A stretch of 64,000 nucleotides of DNA from an uncultured Clostridia bacterium (GCA_944386645.1 CALXBW010000006.1:1-64000); one strand, 5' to 3'; counted from the stretch's first letter, positions 9,527 through 19,034 are shown. Made by a program: numbers and translations. The notes: generated by a model not told the origin, from the letters alone.

Positions 9527-10120
9527 TTATTTTGTTAAATATTTTTCCATTGCAAGAAAAACATTTCCTGCAGAATTTCTGAATTCATCAGAATATATTA
9601 ATATTTTATCAATAATCCTTACAATTAACAAATAAACTAAAATATCAATTATTATTTGTATGAAACTTATTTCATTTAAAAATAAATAACATACAGTGTC
9701 AAAAATTACAAGTACACCTCCAAAAAGCCAATACGAAATTTCCATTAATTTGTTTTCGAAAATCTGCATTTTATTTTTGGTATTCCAAAAATAAATGTAA
9801 AGCAACATCAAATTTGCCATTATCAAAACCGTAACAAAATCAATCATAAATGTTGTCATTAAATAATTTAACATTAATGACGTTCCTATTATTAGGGCTA
9901 TTCCCAATATATTAAATACTGGATCCATTAATTCATCAGAATATTTCACTCCAATGAACATACTGGCAAATGTAATCATTACACCTGCAATAAAATTCCC
10001 CAGATATGGAGTTACCTCCATATAGTACATTGCAATTAGCATTATTGCTATTGCAATCATTCCCACATGTAACGCGTAAATAGAATGTTCTCGGCTCATT
10101 GCCCGTCTTGAAGTAATCAT
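9527..10120 (-). CDS. Orphan multi-pass membrane protein
   Basis: The protein of about 197 aa has roughly six hydrophobic spans and a basic N-terminus (MITSRRAMSREH). I know no family for it. ATG at 10120 is chosen because AGGGGG sits 9 bp upstream; the longer frame to 10153 has no good site. Codon 6 is CGG at 10105-10103, and skipping a base there gives an immediate stop, so this is one of the few in-frame CGG sense codons in the window. Codon use (CGG, CGA, ACG) is unlike the AT-rich neighbours, which suggests transfer. It is a single-gene unit next to another orphan gene. Confidence 0.65.
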   Translation of the reverse strand: MITSRRAMSREHSIYALHVGMIAIAIMLIAMYYMEVTPYLGNFIAGVMITFASMFIGVKYSDELMDPVFNILGIALIIGTSLMLNYLMTTFMIDFVTVLIMANLMLLYIYFWNTKNKMQIFENKLMEISYWLFGGVLVIFDTVCYLFLNEISFIQIIIDILVYLLIVRIIDKILIYSDEFRNSAGNVFLAMEKYLTK

Positions 10121-10230
10121 TCGATTATTCCCCCTAAATAAATTTTTTAACATATATATTTTATCATATTATGTAAATTAGTGCAATACAATCTCCGAAA
10201 AAAGTATAAATTTTCAAATAAAATATAATA

Positions 10231-10347
10231 GAAAAATCAAATGTACTTTTTACGTAGTAACAATTCGTGGGGACCAGCAAGCTTACAGTCTGTTTTACAG
10301 ACTGTGCGATGCTGGGAGTTACAAGTAAAAAGTACATTTGATTTTTC
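10231..10347. repeat. 117-nt dispersed hairpin element, copy 1
   Basis: The ends form a perfect 23-bp inverted repeat (10231-10253 with 10325-10347). Inside are nested stems: GTAAC/GTTAC, CCAGCA/TGCTGG and ACAGTCTG/CAGACTGT around a TTTTA loop. Copy 2 at 61870 has the same length and an almost identical core; copy 3 at 49131 is diverged. It sits directly after the stop of the CAP gene, and T runs flank both ends, so it could also end transcription on either strand. It may be a MITE-like element or a structured RNA. Confidence 0.85.
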
Positions 10348-10367
10348 GTGCTTAATTTACAATAACC

Positions 10368-11231
10368 TTATCTTCCTAAAAACATTTGAACATATATCTT
10401 ACCATATTTCTCACTATCTACAACTGCTATACCTGTATAATTATAGCTATTATTTATTATATTTTTCTTATGATTCTCAGAACCTAGCCATGCCTCAACA
10501 GCCTTTTGGTTTGAAGAATTTCCAGCAATATTTTCTCCTGCAACTTTATACTCTATATTATTACTTTTCAACATATCAAATGGTGAGCCATAAGTTGGTG
10601 AATTATGAGAAAAGTAATCTTTTTCTACCATTTCATTTGCTTTTATCCTACAAATATTCTGTAAGTCATCATCAATCTCAAGCTTAGCTAGTCCAGCATC
10701 TTCACGACTTTTATTTATTAAATCGAAAACCTCTTTTTCATCTTGTGTAAGCTCTGAACTTATCTGCTTATCACTTACAACAACATTAACTTTTTCTTCC
10801 TCAAAATTTTCAGCCAAAGTATTTTCAGCACTAACTTCTTGTTCTTGAACATTTTCTTCATTATCTACTTGTTCACTACTTTCTGTATTATCTACTTGAG
10901 CATTAACAGCATTATTTGGATAAATAGGTTTAATATAATCAACATGAACAGTACCTATAATATCATTATCAGTTTGTACAACATACCAATCACCTATTTT
11001 GGCAAAAATTCTTATATAATCATCTTTATGTACTTTAGAAATAATTTTATATGTCATACCAGGACCTTGTCTTACATTTAACACATTAGCAGTAACAATT
11101 CCTGTTGCAAAATCAACCTCTTCATAATTTTTCATACCAAATGAAGTACTAAAATAGCTCCACAACCCCAAAATTAAAACAGTGATACTTAAAATAAATC
11201 TCTTTTTCTTTTGAACAATTTTTTCTAACAT
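10368..11231 (-). CDS. Secreted or anchored SH3b-CAP (YkwD-like) protein
   Basis: The 287-aa product has an N-terminal membrane or signal segment (about residues 11-32). A bacterial SH3 domain follows (about 45-105; ANVLNVRQGPGMTYK and DWYVV), which usually binds peptidoglycan. An acidic linker leads to a CAP/SCP domain (about 160-287) with FSHNSPTYG, AGENIAG and AVEAWLGSENHKKNI motifs. CAP domains of the YkwD group are common in Clostridia and often relate to spores or the cell wall; the biochemical role is not settled. RBS TAGGAGG. The hairpin element at 10231 lies immediately downstream. Confidence 0.85.
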   Translation of the reverse strand: MLEKIVQKKKRFILSITVLILGLWSYFSTSFGMKNYEEVDFATGIVTANVLNVRQGPGMTYKIISKVHKDDYIRIFAKIGDWYVVQTDNDIIGTVHVDYIKPIYPNNAVNAQVDNTESSEQVDNEENVQEQEVSAENTLAENFEEEKVNVVVSDKQISSELTQDEKEVFDLINKSREDAGLAKLEIDDDLQNICRIKANEMVEKDYFSHNSPTYGSPFDMLKSNNIEYKVAGENIAGNSSNQKAVEAWLGSENHKKNIINNSYNYTGIAVVDSEKYGKIYVQMFLGR

Positions 11232-11324
11232 TATTAAAACCTCCTAATAATTAATATGTTAATTATTCCCAGTTTTTTTTGTTTTATACATAAAATTTAG
11301 AAAAAATTTTTATTTTTTTGACTG

Positions 11325-11353
11325 TTGATATTTTGACACAATTTAAATATAAT
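11325..11353 (+). promoter_or_regulatory. Toxin promoter of the Fst-like locus
   Basis: TTGATA (11325-11330), a 17-bp spacer and TATAAT (11348-11353) give a start near 11360. The RNA would begin with a TCCTTTT/AAAAGGA hairpin (11361-11378), like the stabilising 5' helix of par RNA I. Confidence 0.75.
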
Positions 11354-11386
11354 GGATTAATCCTTTTTCTTAAAAGGAGAAAGGAG

Positions 11387-11408
11387 GTTTACATATGAAT
11401 GACTTTAT
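11387..11408 (+). repeat. Direct repeat DRa covering the toxin start codon
   Basis: GTTTACATAT followed by GAATGACTTTAT spans the end of the Shine-Dalgarno, the ATG and codons 2-5. It matches DRb at 11503-11525 apart from one substitution and one inserted base. An antisense RNA copied from DRb would pair with it. Confidence 0.8.
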
Positions 11409-11460
11409 AGATTTGCTAAAGCTTTATCTTATTTATTTAATTATAAAAAATTTAAAGTAA
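11395..11460 (+). CDS. Small hydrophobic peptide, putative type I toxin (Fst/par-like)
   Basis: The 21-aa peptide MNDFIDLLKLYLIYLIIKNLK is one hydrophobic span with a lysine-containing end, like membrane-acting type I toxins. It has its own promoter, a strong AAAGGAGG site 8 bp before ATG and a terminator right after the stop. A perfect opposing promoter lies beyond the terminator, and direct repeats cover the start codon and the 5' end of the opposing RNA. That is the plan of the enterococcal par (fst) locus, where the antitoxin RNA blocks toxin translation. The peptide is shorter than Fst (about 33 aa) and is not an obvious homologue, so toxicity is inferred from architecture. Confidence 0.72.
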   Translation: MNDFIDLLKLYLIYLIIKNLK

Positions 11461-11467
11461 AAGCAAA

Positions 11468-11498
11468 AAATACCAGATGTGTGATATCTGGTATTTTT
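11468..11498. terminator. Shared bidirectional terminator of the toxin and antitoxin RNAs
   Basis: An 11-bp stem AAATACCAGAT (11468-11478) pairs with ATCTGGTATTT (11486-11496). A runs precede it and T runs follow it, so it works in both directions. Confidence 0.85.
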
Positions 11499-11502
11499 AT
11501 TT

Positions 11503-11525
11503 GTTTACATATTAAATGACTTTAT
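11503..11525. repeat. Direct repeat DRb, 5' part of the antitoxin RNA
   Basis: GTTTACATAT followed by TAAATGACTTTAT repeats DRa. It lies between the terminator and the minus-strand promoter. Confidence 0.8.
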
Positions 11526-11541
11526 TGCATATGCTATATTT

Positions 11542-11570
11542 ATTATATAGCATATTTTACCATATGTCAA
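11542..11570 (-). promoter_or_regulatory. Antitoxin promoter with consensus boxes
   Basis: On the minus strand TTGACA (11570-11565), a 17-bp spacer and TATAAT (11547-11542) match the sigma-A consensus exactly. It is stronger than the toxin promoter, as expected for a labile antisense regulator. Confidence 0.8.
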
Positions 11571-11627
11571 TTAAATTTTTATTAGTTTTATTCCTAAATA
11601 TTGCTATTTGTTACAATTTACGGCATA

Positions 11628-11679
11628 AGAATTTGATATAATAATATTGAATAAATTTTGAATGCGATTGGAGATGTTT
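11628..11679. repeat. 52-bp dispersed repeat, copy 1
   Basis: The segment starts AGAATTTGATATAATAATAT and ends ATTGGAGATGTTT. It recurs at 26067-26118 with one observed change. The copies flank the secretion gene cluster on both sides in the same orientation. Confidence 0.8.
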
Positions 11680-11751
11680 ATAGAATTTGTTATATAATTT
11701 AATGAGGAATGTTCATGGGCAAAATCTTTGATTTCTATAGATTTTTTAGTC

Positions 11752-12699
11752 TCATACATCTAAAGTAATTGAATATCTACTAACTGCGTTGTCTAGCTCA
11801 CTTTGTCTTGTATCCTCACTTCCAGAATATGATTTTAATATTCTTACATTTGCAAAAACTAATCCATTAATAACAGCTTTTTCATCATAAAATTTAGTAA
11901 AATTAAAATCATAATATTTAGTTTCACCTGGATAAATAACAATTGGTTCTAATAAAAAGTCTGTCCTTTTTCTTTTACCATAGTCTGTATCTAGATAAAT
12001 CTCATCAGTGGTTGAAAAATCTTCTAGTACAATAACATTTTCGGTCTTATTTCTTATAGTAAGTGAATATGTTAAATATTCATATTCCACTTTAAGATCA
12101 GTAACATTAATTTTTATATAATCATCTTCATACATTCTATCCATACTTTCATTTTTAATATATCCTTTTATAGATAATTTTAAATCATCTGTTCCATTAT
12201 CTATAATAACTACAGTTTCCTCATATGTTTCTAGTACTTCATTAGTTAAACCAGATGCCATAATATCATTTAAAATAGTAACAGTATAAATATAAGTTCC
12301 ATCTTTATTAGAAAAATTTTGAATATTATATATTTTCTTAGTATCAAAAACAGAATCTATATATTCTTTAAAATTATCAATATTATCAGAAAATACATTT
12401 TTTTTACACTCATCTGTTAACAAATTAAATGCATTTTCGTAGTCTTTTGCATTACAGAAATCCACATATTTTTCAATTAATTGTTCAATTGGACTCTGAA
12501 GCTTAGTTGGTACAACTGAATCATCCATTACTGCAGTATGTGGACTATATGTAGTTTTTGGAATCTCTGGCTCACTTGTATTTTCTAAATATTTATTTAC
12601 AATAATAATACCAATCCATGCAACAATTATAACTATTAATTTAATTTTATTTCTTCTAAAAAAATCTCTAATTTTTAATCTAAAATCAGTTATAGTCAT
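11752..12699 (-). CDS. Membrane-anchored VirB8/TcpC-like protein 1 of the secretion cluster
   Basis: The product is about 315 aa with an N-terminal cytosolic tip, one membrane span (about residues 20-37) and an extracytoplasmic region. The first soluble part (YVDFCNAKDYENAFNLLTDE) resembles the NTF2-like fold used by VirB8/TcpC proteins, which scaffold type IV secretion channels at the membrane. A second domain (about 190-315) is unassigned. It is the last gene of the long secretion operon and follows two smaller proteins with the same plan. ATG at 12699 fits AAAGGAG better than 12705. The family assignment is inferred from layout and weak motif likeness. Confidence 0.6.
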   Translation of the reverse strand: MTITDFRLKIRDFFRRNKIKLIVIIVAWIGIIIVNKYLENTSEPEIPKTTYSPHTAVMDDSVVPTKLQSPIEQLIEKYVDFCNAKDYENAFNLLTDECKKNVFSDNIDNFKEYIDSVFDTKKIYNIQNFSNKDGTYIYTVTILNDIMASGLTNEVLETYEETVVIIDNGTDDLKLSIKGYIKNESMDRMYEDDYIKINVTDLKVEYEYLTYSLTIRNKTENVIVLEDFSTTDEIYLDTDYGKRKRTDFLLEPIVIYPGETKYYDFNFTKFYDEKAVINGLVFANVRILKSYSGSEDTRQSELDNAVSRYSITLDV

Positions 12700-12714
12700 A
12701 CACATACTCCTTTA

Positions 12715-13269
12715 TTAAACTTGGAAAGATATTTCAAAATCATTAAAATCATTTTCATGTAATACAAATCTTTGTTGAATAGATGGATTATTTGTTTCAA
12801 TTTCACTACTAATTAATACACTAACAATATAATATTCACCTTGTCTTTCAATACTTTTATACTCCAATCTCATAAATTGAGGATATTTATTTTTAACATA
12901 TTGTTCAAATTCATCTTGTGTTTTAAAATATTGTTCTTTAAAATCTGGATATAATAAATCATATGCAGATTTATAATCACTACTTTCAATATAGCTTAGG
13001 AAAGTATGAATATATGTATACATTCTATCTTCTTCACCCATACTCTTTAAATCTTTTAATTGCTCATCTGCCATCTCCTCATCTGAAACAACAACATCTT
13101 CCTGTTCTTGTTCCTGCGCAATTCTTTGCTCTAAATAATCTTGGTATTGTTGTTCAATACTTTTATTATGAATACTAGGAGATAATATTTTATTAGCATA
13201 TAGTGCAATATTACATACTAATAATGTCAACATAGCAATAGTTAATAATATAGTGGTTTTATTTTTCAT
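12715..13269 (-). CDS. Membrane-anchored VirB8/TcpC-like protein 2
   Basis: The 184-aa protein has a single N-terminal membrane span (about residues 5-26), a Gln/Glu-rich stalk and a compact C-terminal domain. The segment SDYKSAYDLLYPDFKEQYF matches the NTF2-like pattern in its downstream neighbour. It most likely sits outside the membrane as part of the secretion scaffold. RBS ATAGGAGGTAATAAAT before ATG. It lies 12 bp from the next gene upstream, so translation is likely coupled. Confidence 0.6.
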   Translation of the reverse strand: MKNKTTILLTIAMLTLLVCNIALYANKILSPSIHNKSIEQQYQDYLEQRIAQEQEQEDVVVSDEEMADEQLKDLKSMGEEDRMYTYIHTFLSYIESSDYKSAYDLLYPDFKEQYFKTQDEFEQYVKNKYPQFMRLEYKSIERQGEYYIVSVLISSEIETNNPSIQQRFVLHENDFNDFEISFQV

Positions 13270-13281
13270 ATTTATTACCTC

Positions 13282-13908
13282 CTATCTAATAATTACAAGT
13301 GGTGTATCCATAAAATCTTTATTTCCCATATATACTGTAAATTCTAAAATACTTCCATCATTATATGTTATTTTAATTTTAAAATGTGAGTATTCTTCTT
13401 CATATACAAATGAACCTTCTTCTATTTCTACTTTTGTATATTCAATATTATTATTATATATTTGAATTTTATTAATAAAATCTTCAAAATCATCTACTGT
13501 AGTAAGTCCGGTTTGCATAGCAATATCATCTTTATTTGTATTAAAATATTGTTCAATTTGTGCTATATTCATACCTTTTGTATCTGTATAGAATTTTTCA
13601 AAACCAGACTTAACTAATAATCTAATTTTATCAGTAGCTGTAGTAGTTAAAAGCTCACCTGTATAATTACTTAACAATTCAGTTTCATTTTCTATTTGTA
13701 CTTGATATAGATCTTGTAATTCTTGTTGCTCTTTTTCTTCTTCAGCAATCTTTTCTTCTCCAAAAACTTTAACTCTATCTTCCTGCCAGCGTTGTGATGC
13801 ATATTGTTCATAATTTAAAGTTTCTATTTTGGGAATTACTAATAAATATATCAAAGCTATTACATTTATAATTATTAATATTATTAAAACTATTTGTAAT
13901 TTTTTCAT
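13282..13908 (-). CDS. Membrane-anchored VirB8-like protein 3 (N-in, one span)
   Basis: ATG at 13908 is chosen because GGTGG lies upstream and it yields a normal membrane anchor (MKKLQIVLIILIIINVIALI). The longer frame to 14013 overlaps the hydrolase gene without a site. About 208 aa: one span, then an EEKEQQEL coiled-coil-like stalk, then a small C-terminal domain. Similar in plan to the two genes after it, although the sequence similarity is weak. It overlaps or abuts the hydrolase stop, consistent with one operon. Role inferred from context. Confidence 0.6.
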   Translation of the reverse strand: MKKLQIVLIILIIINVIALIYLLVIPKIETLNYEQYASQRWQEDRVKVFGEEKIAEEEKEQQELQDLYQVQIENETELLSNYTGELLTTTATDKIRLLVKSGFEKFYTDTKGMNIAQIEQYFNTNKDDIAMQTGLTTVDDFEDFINKIQIYNNNIEYTKVEIEEGSFVYEEEYSHFKIKITYNDGSILEFTVYMGNKDFMDTPLVIIR

Positions 13909-13927
13909 TTTTTCTACACCACCTTTA

Positions 13928-16477
13928 CTAATTCCAATACCATTCACTAGAAAATACATTTCCTCCAATATTAACAAGAGGATATGTAGCCCAATCATAA
14001 GCATTATATTCACTTTCTGAATTAAAATATAAACTAGGTCCTGGTAACACTCCTTTCTCAGCTACTGGATCTGGTATATTACCAGATAATACTAATCTTG
14101 CTAAATTAAGTGCTTCAGGAGTTGCTGGTTGGTAAAATAAACTATCTTTTTGCCAAGTAGGTGCAAATTGGCCATTAGCCCATATAACATCATGTATTGT
14201 ACTTCCCCATCTTCCAGTATCTACTCTATGTAATATACAATATCCGACTGCTACCATTGCATCTTGTCCTCCTATTTCTGCCTCTGCTCTCATAATTCTT
14301 GCTAATTCCTCTACCTCTGAAGCTGAAGCTGATATTACAGGTATATATCCTACAGGACTTATTGGCTTACCTTGTTCATCTGTCATAGTAATTACAATAT
14401 CGCTTTCAGTTGTTACACCCATTTTTTCACCTTTACTTATTCTGTCACCTGTTTTTATAGATGAATCTACACTAAAACCTGTAATTGTAATTGTTTTTCC
14501 TTCTGCACCTGATGAAGAAATTTTTATTTTTATAGTATTTGAAGTAACATTCACAACCTTACCTGATGCAGGAGAAAATACATCAGCCCCTGTCTCAAAT
14601 CCATCTTGTGCCTCTGCATCTTTATGATGAAGTATAATTTGCATTCTATCTTCACTAATTTCAGTTCCACCTACATCATCTTTAAATATATTATCTAATG
14701 GAGGTTTTTTATATGAAGAATTTCCCCCACTTCCTTGATATTGATATTCTGATCCACCATATTCCAAATTTCTATCATCATTATATTGCTTAATTTTGTC
14801 TGGATCTGTTATAACATATTCATCTGTAAATTTAACAAAATTACGTTTATTTAAATATCTTTTTAAATCTCTTAAAATTAATTGAGCATCTTCACTATGT
14901 ACAGTCTCAAGCATTGTTATAGAATATCTCATCATTTTCCAGTCTATGCTATATTCTTCATCAGACACACCAGTTAGACCATCTGCAATTTTATATTTAT
15001 TTTTCAAAAGGTCGTCCATTTTCTTTCCTTCATAATTACTTCCTGAAGGTGTTGTTGCATTTGTATCATCAGATGACTCTTCCTCTTCTGATGAATCTGA
15101 AGAAAAATCAAATATGCCATCATCTTCTTCACCTTCTGAATATGCAGCATTTCCATCACCAACTATTTTTGGCTCTTTTATTTGATGTATCATTCCATCT
15201 TTAATTTCTTCAATGTCAAACATTTCATATTTACCTTTATCTGTAATCTCTTTTTCTGTTTGTATATAAGCATCTTTAAAATCTAAATCTCTAAACCAGT
15301 GGTCACCAACTGCTCTTATATATGGCACATATGTAATCTTTGTGTTATTTTCTTGATATTCTATAGCTCTATTTATATCTGCCATATTAATTCCATATTG
15401 CTGTTTAACTAATGTATCTGCATCTTGATTTTGCTGTTCTGGTGGTAATGAATCAATCCAATCTTGCATTGCTTCTGTTTGCTCTTCAATAAAATCTTTA
15501 GCATATTCCATACCATCTGGATCACCATCTGCTTTCGTAACATAAAGTCCTCTATATTTTAATCTAACAGTGGTACTAACCTTTTTAAATTTTACATATA
15601 CTTTTGTATCAAACTCATCTCCAACTGCAACCTCATATGCAAAATCTGGTGCCATAGTTCCAGTATGTAGTGCTAACAGAAACTCAATAGGCTTTCCATA
15701 TCTACCCATCCACCCATCAAGATTATATTGATATATATCTACAGAATTTTCATCATTTTTCTTAGTTTGTATATGTACTTCCATAAGTCTTTTCTTTCTA
15801 TCAATACTAACAGAATCTGCATCTATTAATTTTTCATTTAATACAATCATTCCATCTCCCCAAGAAGAATCTAAATCCTTATCATCAAACCCATCTAAGA
15901 CATCATCAATTATATCAGAAAGGTTCCAACTGTCATTTGCAATAAGGTATGTTTTATTTTCAGCTGTTAAGTAGGCAAGTATATAATTTCTATCACCTTT
16001 AATATCTGTTAATTTTCCATTCTCGTCTCTTACAGGTTCTCCAAATCCATAACCTTGTATACTATATCCCATATTTTCTAAATATTTTGCTACATTTAAT
16101 ATATCTTCGTCTTTTACTTTTGTCTTTGCCTCTCCAACAACAGTTCCCCATACCGTTGACCATATATCATCTGCAAGCTCTATTACTCTTCCTCTTACCA
16201 TATCAGGCATGGTTAAGAAAAATGATATAATACCAATCAAAAATGCTATTACAGCTACAATTGCAATAACTGCTATTATAACCTTAAGCCCAACTAATCT
16301 AATTCCAGTTGTAGCAGCTCTTCCAACTTGCCTTTTTAATGCTGGATTATTTAATACATCTTTTACTTTACTTCCTATCCCAGAATCACTTGACTGTTTT
16401 TGTTGTCTATCATTTCCATATACTGATTGTTCAATTTTCTCAGCATCTGGATCTCTATTATCTTGAGCTTGTGCCAT
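13928..16477 (-). CDS. Secretion-associated cell wall hydrolase (VirB1/CwlT-like, SleB-type domain)
   Basis: The protein is about 849 aa. A basic and Gln-rich N-terminus is followed by one membrane span (about residues 65-95), a long extracytoplasmic region and an acidic Ser/Glu linker near 470. A peptidase M23/LytM-like barrel follows (VFSPASGKVVNVTSNTIKI) without the full zinc motif, and a C-terminal hydrolase_2/SleB domain (ELARIMRAEAEIGGQDAMVAVG, LYFNSES). It probably opens the peptidoglycan for the channel, as CwlT does in Gram-positive conjugation systems. ATG at 16477 follows AAAGGTGGTGAG. Fusion of a degenerate M23 fold to a SleB domain is uncommon. Confidence 0.8.
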   Translation of the reverse strand: MAQAQDNRDPDAEKIEQSVYGNDRQQKQSSDSGIGSKVKDVLNNPALKRQVGRAATTGIRLVGLKVIIAVIAIVAVIAFLIGIISFFLTMPDMVRGRVIELADDIWSTVWGTVVGEAKTKVKDEDILNVAKYLENMGYSIQGYGFGEPVRDENGKLTDIKGDRNYILAYLTAENKTYLIANDSWNLSDIIDDVLDGFDDKDLDSSWGDGMIVLNEKLIDADSVSIDRKKRLMEVHIQTKKNDENSVDIYQYNLDGWMGRYGKPIEFLLALHTGTMAPDFAYEVAVGDEFDTKVYVKFKKVSTTVRLKYRGLYVTKADGDPDGMEYAKDFIEEQTEAMQDWIDSLPPEQQNQDADTLVKQQYGINMADINRAIEYQENNTKITYVPYIRAVGDHWFRDLDFKDAYIQTEKEITDKGKYEMFDIEEIKDGMIHQIKEPKIVGDGNAAYSEGEEDDGIFDFSSDSSEEEESSDDTNATTPSGSNYEGKKMDDLLKNKYKIADGLTGVSDEEYSIDWKMMRYSITMLETVHSEDAQLILRDLKRYLNKRNFVKFTDEYVITDPDKIKQYNDDRNLEYGGSEYQYQGSGGNSSYKKPPLDNIFKDDVGGTEISEDRMQIILHHKDAEAQDGFETGADVFSPASGKVVNVTSNTIKIKISSSGAEGKTITITGFSVDSSIKTGDRISKGEKMGVTTESDIVITMTDEQGKPISPVGYIPVISASASEVEELARIMRAEAEIGGQDAMVAVGYCILHRVDTGRWGSTIHDVIWANGQFAPTWQKDSLFYQPATPEALNLARLVLSGNIPDPVAEKGVLPGPSLYFNSESEYNAYDWATYPLVNIGGNVFSSEWYWN

Positions 16478-16552
16478 ATATATTCTCACCACCTTTAACA
16501 AAGGGATTAATATTTTGCAATATTAAATATTAATCCCCCATTTTATTATTAA

Positions 16553-19004
16553 TTAATTTTCATCATCTTCCTCTTTCTTTTTATTATCTTTTTCCCTTTC
16601 ATCTGCTTGTTTATTCATATTGTGAATATTATTAATATTTGCTCTTTCCATATTTACATTTCTTCTTTGAACATCTGCATTATCTTCTCTATTTTTTTGT
16701 TCTCTTCTCTTATTTTCATTCTTTATTCTATTCAAAGTATTTTGTAATTCTTGATTTGGATCTTCATATCCATTATCAGCATAAATTTGTGGCATTGATT
16801 TTAATGCTTTTGCATATACTTGAGCATCTTTATTTTTTATATCTTTTATATTGCTCTCATCCATTTTCATTATTCTTTGAGTTTCTTTATCCATTTGAGC
16901 ATCTGAGAAATTATTTGCACTTTTATAGTTATTATATGCACTAGATAGATTTCTCTCTTTATGCTTCATATATTGCTCTTTAAAAGGTTTTTTTACAACA
17001 TCATATGCTTGACCAGCTTTTTCTGCTGTATATTCTCCTACTTGATATCCAGCAACACCAGCAGCAGCAAGTGAAGCAGGTGTTGCATCTCCTGAAACTC
17101 CTTGTGCTGTCATTGCTGTAAATGCCATAGCACCTTTATATGAAGCTGACACATATTTCCCTGCAGCTTTCTTTAGAACTTTTTTGTATCCAGATATTTT
17201 CTTCTTTGGCTCATCTTTAATAGCAGTTTGTTCCTGCATTTTTTGATTAAATTTATCTGCTGGTTCTTTAAGAGAATTTGCATCAATAACTCCTGTAGTC
17301 ATATTAATATTTTGACTTTGCGATGTACCTTGCCCACTACCATTTCCTGTTGGATAAACAATTCCTGATAGTCCTAAGTTTCTTGCAACATTTTTGAATT
17401 TATTATTTTCTTCATCATCTACTGAATAAATAACATTATTCCCTTGTCCTAAATTTGGTGAACCTATATTATTGAAACTTGCCATTTGTATATTATTGAT
17501 ATTTGCACCTGCATCTGCTCTTACATTACTTGCTTCAACTGCTGCATTTAAATTATTTACTGCAACAGTAGATTGATTTACTTTAGAAGTATCTACTGGT
17601 TGTTGAACAATATTATTTACATTACCAACAGGTTGAGATGCTTTACTTGAACCTCCTGATTTTTTCTCAGTAAGTTTTTTCAAAGCAGACATGGTTCCAA
17701 CTATTGTTAAAGCAGTTTTCATACCACTACCAGTTGTATCTGAGTTTATTCCAAATATATTCTTTATTATTTTCTCTGCTTCAAATATAAAGAACATTGT
17801 AAGTATTACAATAATACCTGCTGCAAGTGTTCCACTGTTATTTACTATATTAATTCCAACACTTATAAATACTAAGTAAATTATACAATGGAATGGTTGT
17901 ATAAGCACATTTTGCAAAAATTCCTTAACCCAAGTATCTAATGCCTGAGATTTTCCATCACTTATTTTATCTATAGAATAGGTAATTGTTATAATTGGTG
18001 AAATTAATATTAAAAATGCAATTGTTATCATACGCTTAATATACATTATTAAAAATATAAATGTTAAAATTATAATTCCCATATACACCAGAGCTGCAGC
18101 CCAGCCAGCTATACCTGCATTCCAATTTCCTAATGTTGCTTGCCATATTAAATGTGTAATATAATTATCAAATGCTTCCCCCTTATCATTTAATGCTGCA
18201 CCGCCTCATACTATATAATACATCAACTAAACTATTATTTACATTTATTACTATAACAATTATATAATGCAATACAAAAACTATTGCCATACTTACAAGC
18301 CAATTCCAAAGCATTGATTTATATTTTGCTTTATCTTCTGCAAGTGTTGATGTTGCCATTCTTATACCAACATATATTAGTATACAAAGTAGCATTATAA
18401 TTGCTATCATTCTTAATGCATAATACCAATTTGCAATACTTTCTCTTAATAATTTTACTGGATTATTATCTCCAGATAAAGTTTTTTGATTGCTTCCTGT
18501 TCCAAAAGTATCTCTTTGAAAGAAATTTATATCTGTTATTGCTAATCTATTAAACAAAATTTGATCTGGTGTTACTATATTTACAACTTTACTATCACCT
18601 TCCAAGGTACCAGCACTGTTTCCTGTAACTGTAACTAATAATTGTAATGCTGTTCCTATAACTACAACCATCGCTCTCATACCTAATGTAAAAATACCTA
18701 TAACTCCATCTACCACAGCACCACCTATCGATTCTGCATCTGAACCTAAATTTGATAAACTGTCTGCCATTTCATCTGCAAGATTTGTTTCTTTCCCAGC
18801 TTCTGGATGAGAACTTAAGTATTCATCACTTTTTTCCTCATCAGCACTTAAATTCTGATCCTGAATTTGTGTAATACTTTGTTGCGTTATTTCTCCAAGA
18901 TTTGCTACATTAGACATTGCCATACAATAATCTTTACCTATTAAATTAAAAACCATAACAAATAATAATATCGAAGATATTATTTTTATTTTTAAGTATT
19001 TCAT
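16553..19004 (-). CDS. VirB6/TrbL-like polytopic channel protein, split by a +1 frameshift at CGG
   Basis: The gene reads in one frame from ATG 19004 to AGG at 18206-18204, meets CGG at 18203-18201, and would stop four codons later. Skipping C18203 continues GGT GCA GCA (GAALNDKGEAFDNY) to the stop at 16553, giving about 816 aa. The joined protein has a signal segment, several membrane spans, the GIRMA..TLAEDKAKYKSMLWNW motif shared with its neighbour, then FLILISPIITITYSIDK and a long Gln/Asn-rich cytosolic tail. The neighbour at 19035 has all these parts in one frame, which shows that the two halves belong together. VirB6 proteins form the inner-membrane channel. It could be a real frameshift mutation, but see the CGG findings. 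Confidence 0.82.
18201..18203 (-). other. CGG +1 frameshift site in the VirB6-like gene
   Basis: Codons are AGT ATG AGG CGG TGC in the first frame. Dropping the C of CGG gives GGT GCA GCA TTA and restores the reading frame. Confidence 0.8.
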
Positions 19005-19034
19005 CTTATCACCAGACCTCAATATCTTTTATTT

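Larger units (their letters stand above)
11463..11535 (-). ncRNA. Putative antisense antitoxin RNA (RNA II-like)
   Basis: A minus-strand transcript from the promoter at 11542-11570 would start near 11535 and stop at the shared bidirectional hairpin, about 73 nt long. Its 5' part is the complement of DRb and can base-pair with DRa over the toxin start. Its 3' part is complementary to the toxin mRNA terminator. The par RNA II of Enterococcus has a similar size and layout. No expression data are available. Confidence 0.68.

Noticed and set aside
8635-10120. Phage or insertion-sequence origin of the two orphan genes
   Set aside because: Codon use suggests transfer, but no transposase, integrase, terminal repeats or phage motifs are seen.
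11333-11338. TTGACA at 11333 as the -35 box of the toxin
   Set aside because: It is only 9 bp from TATAAT; TTGATA at 11325 has the proper 17-bp spacing.
13909-14013. Longer start (ATG 14013) for the gene at 13282
   Set aside because: It runs inside the hydrolase gene and lacks a ribosome site; ATG 13908 has GGTGG and gives a normal membrane anchor.
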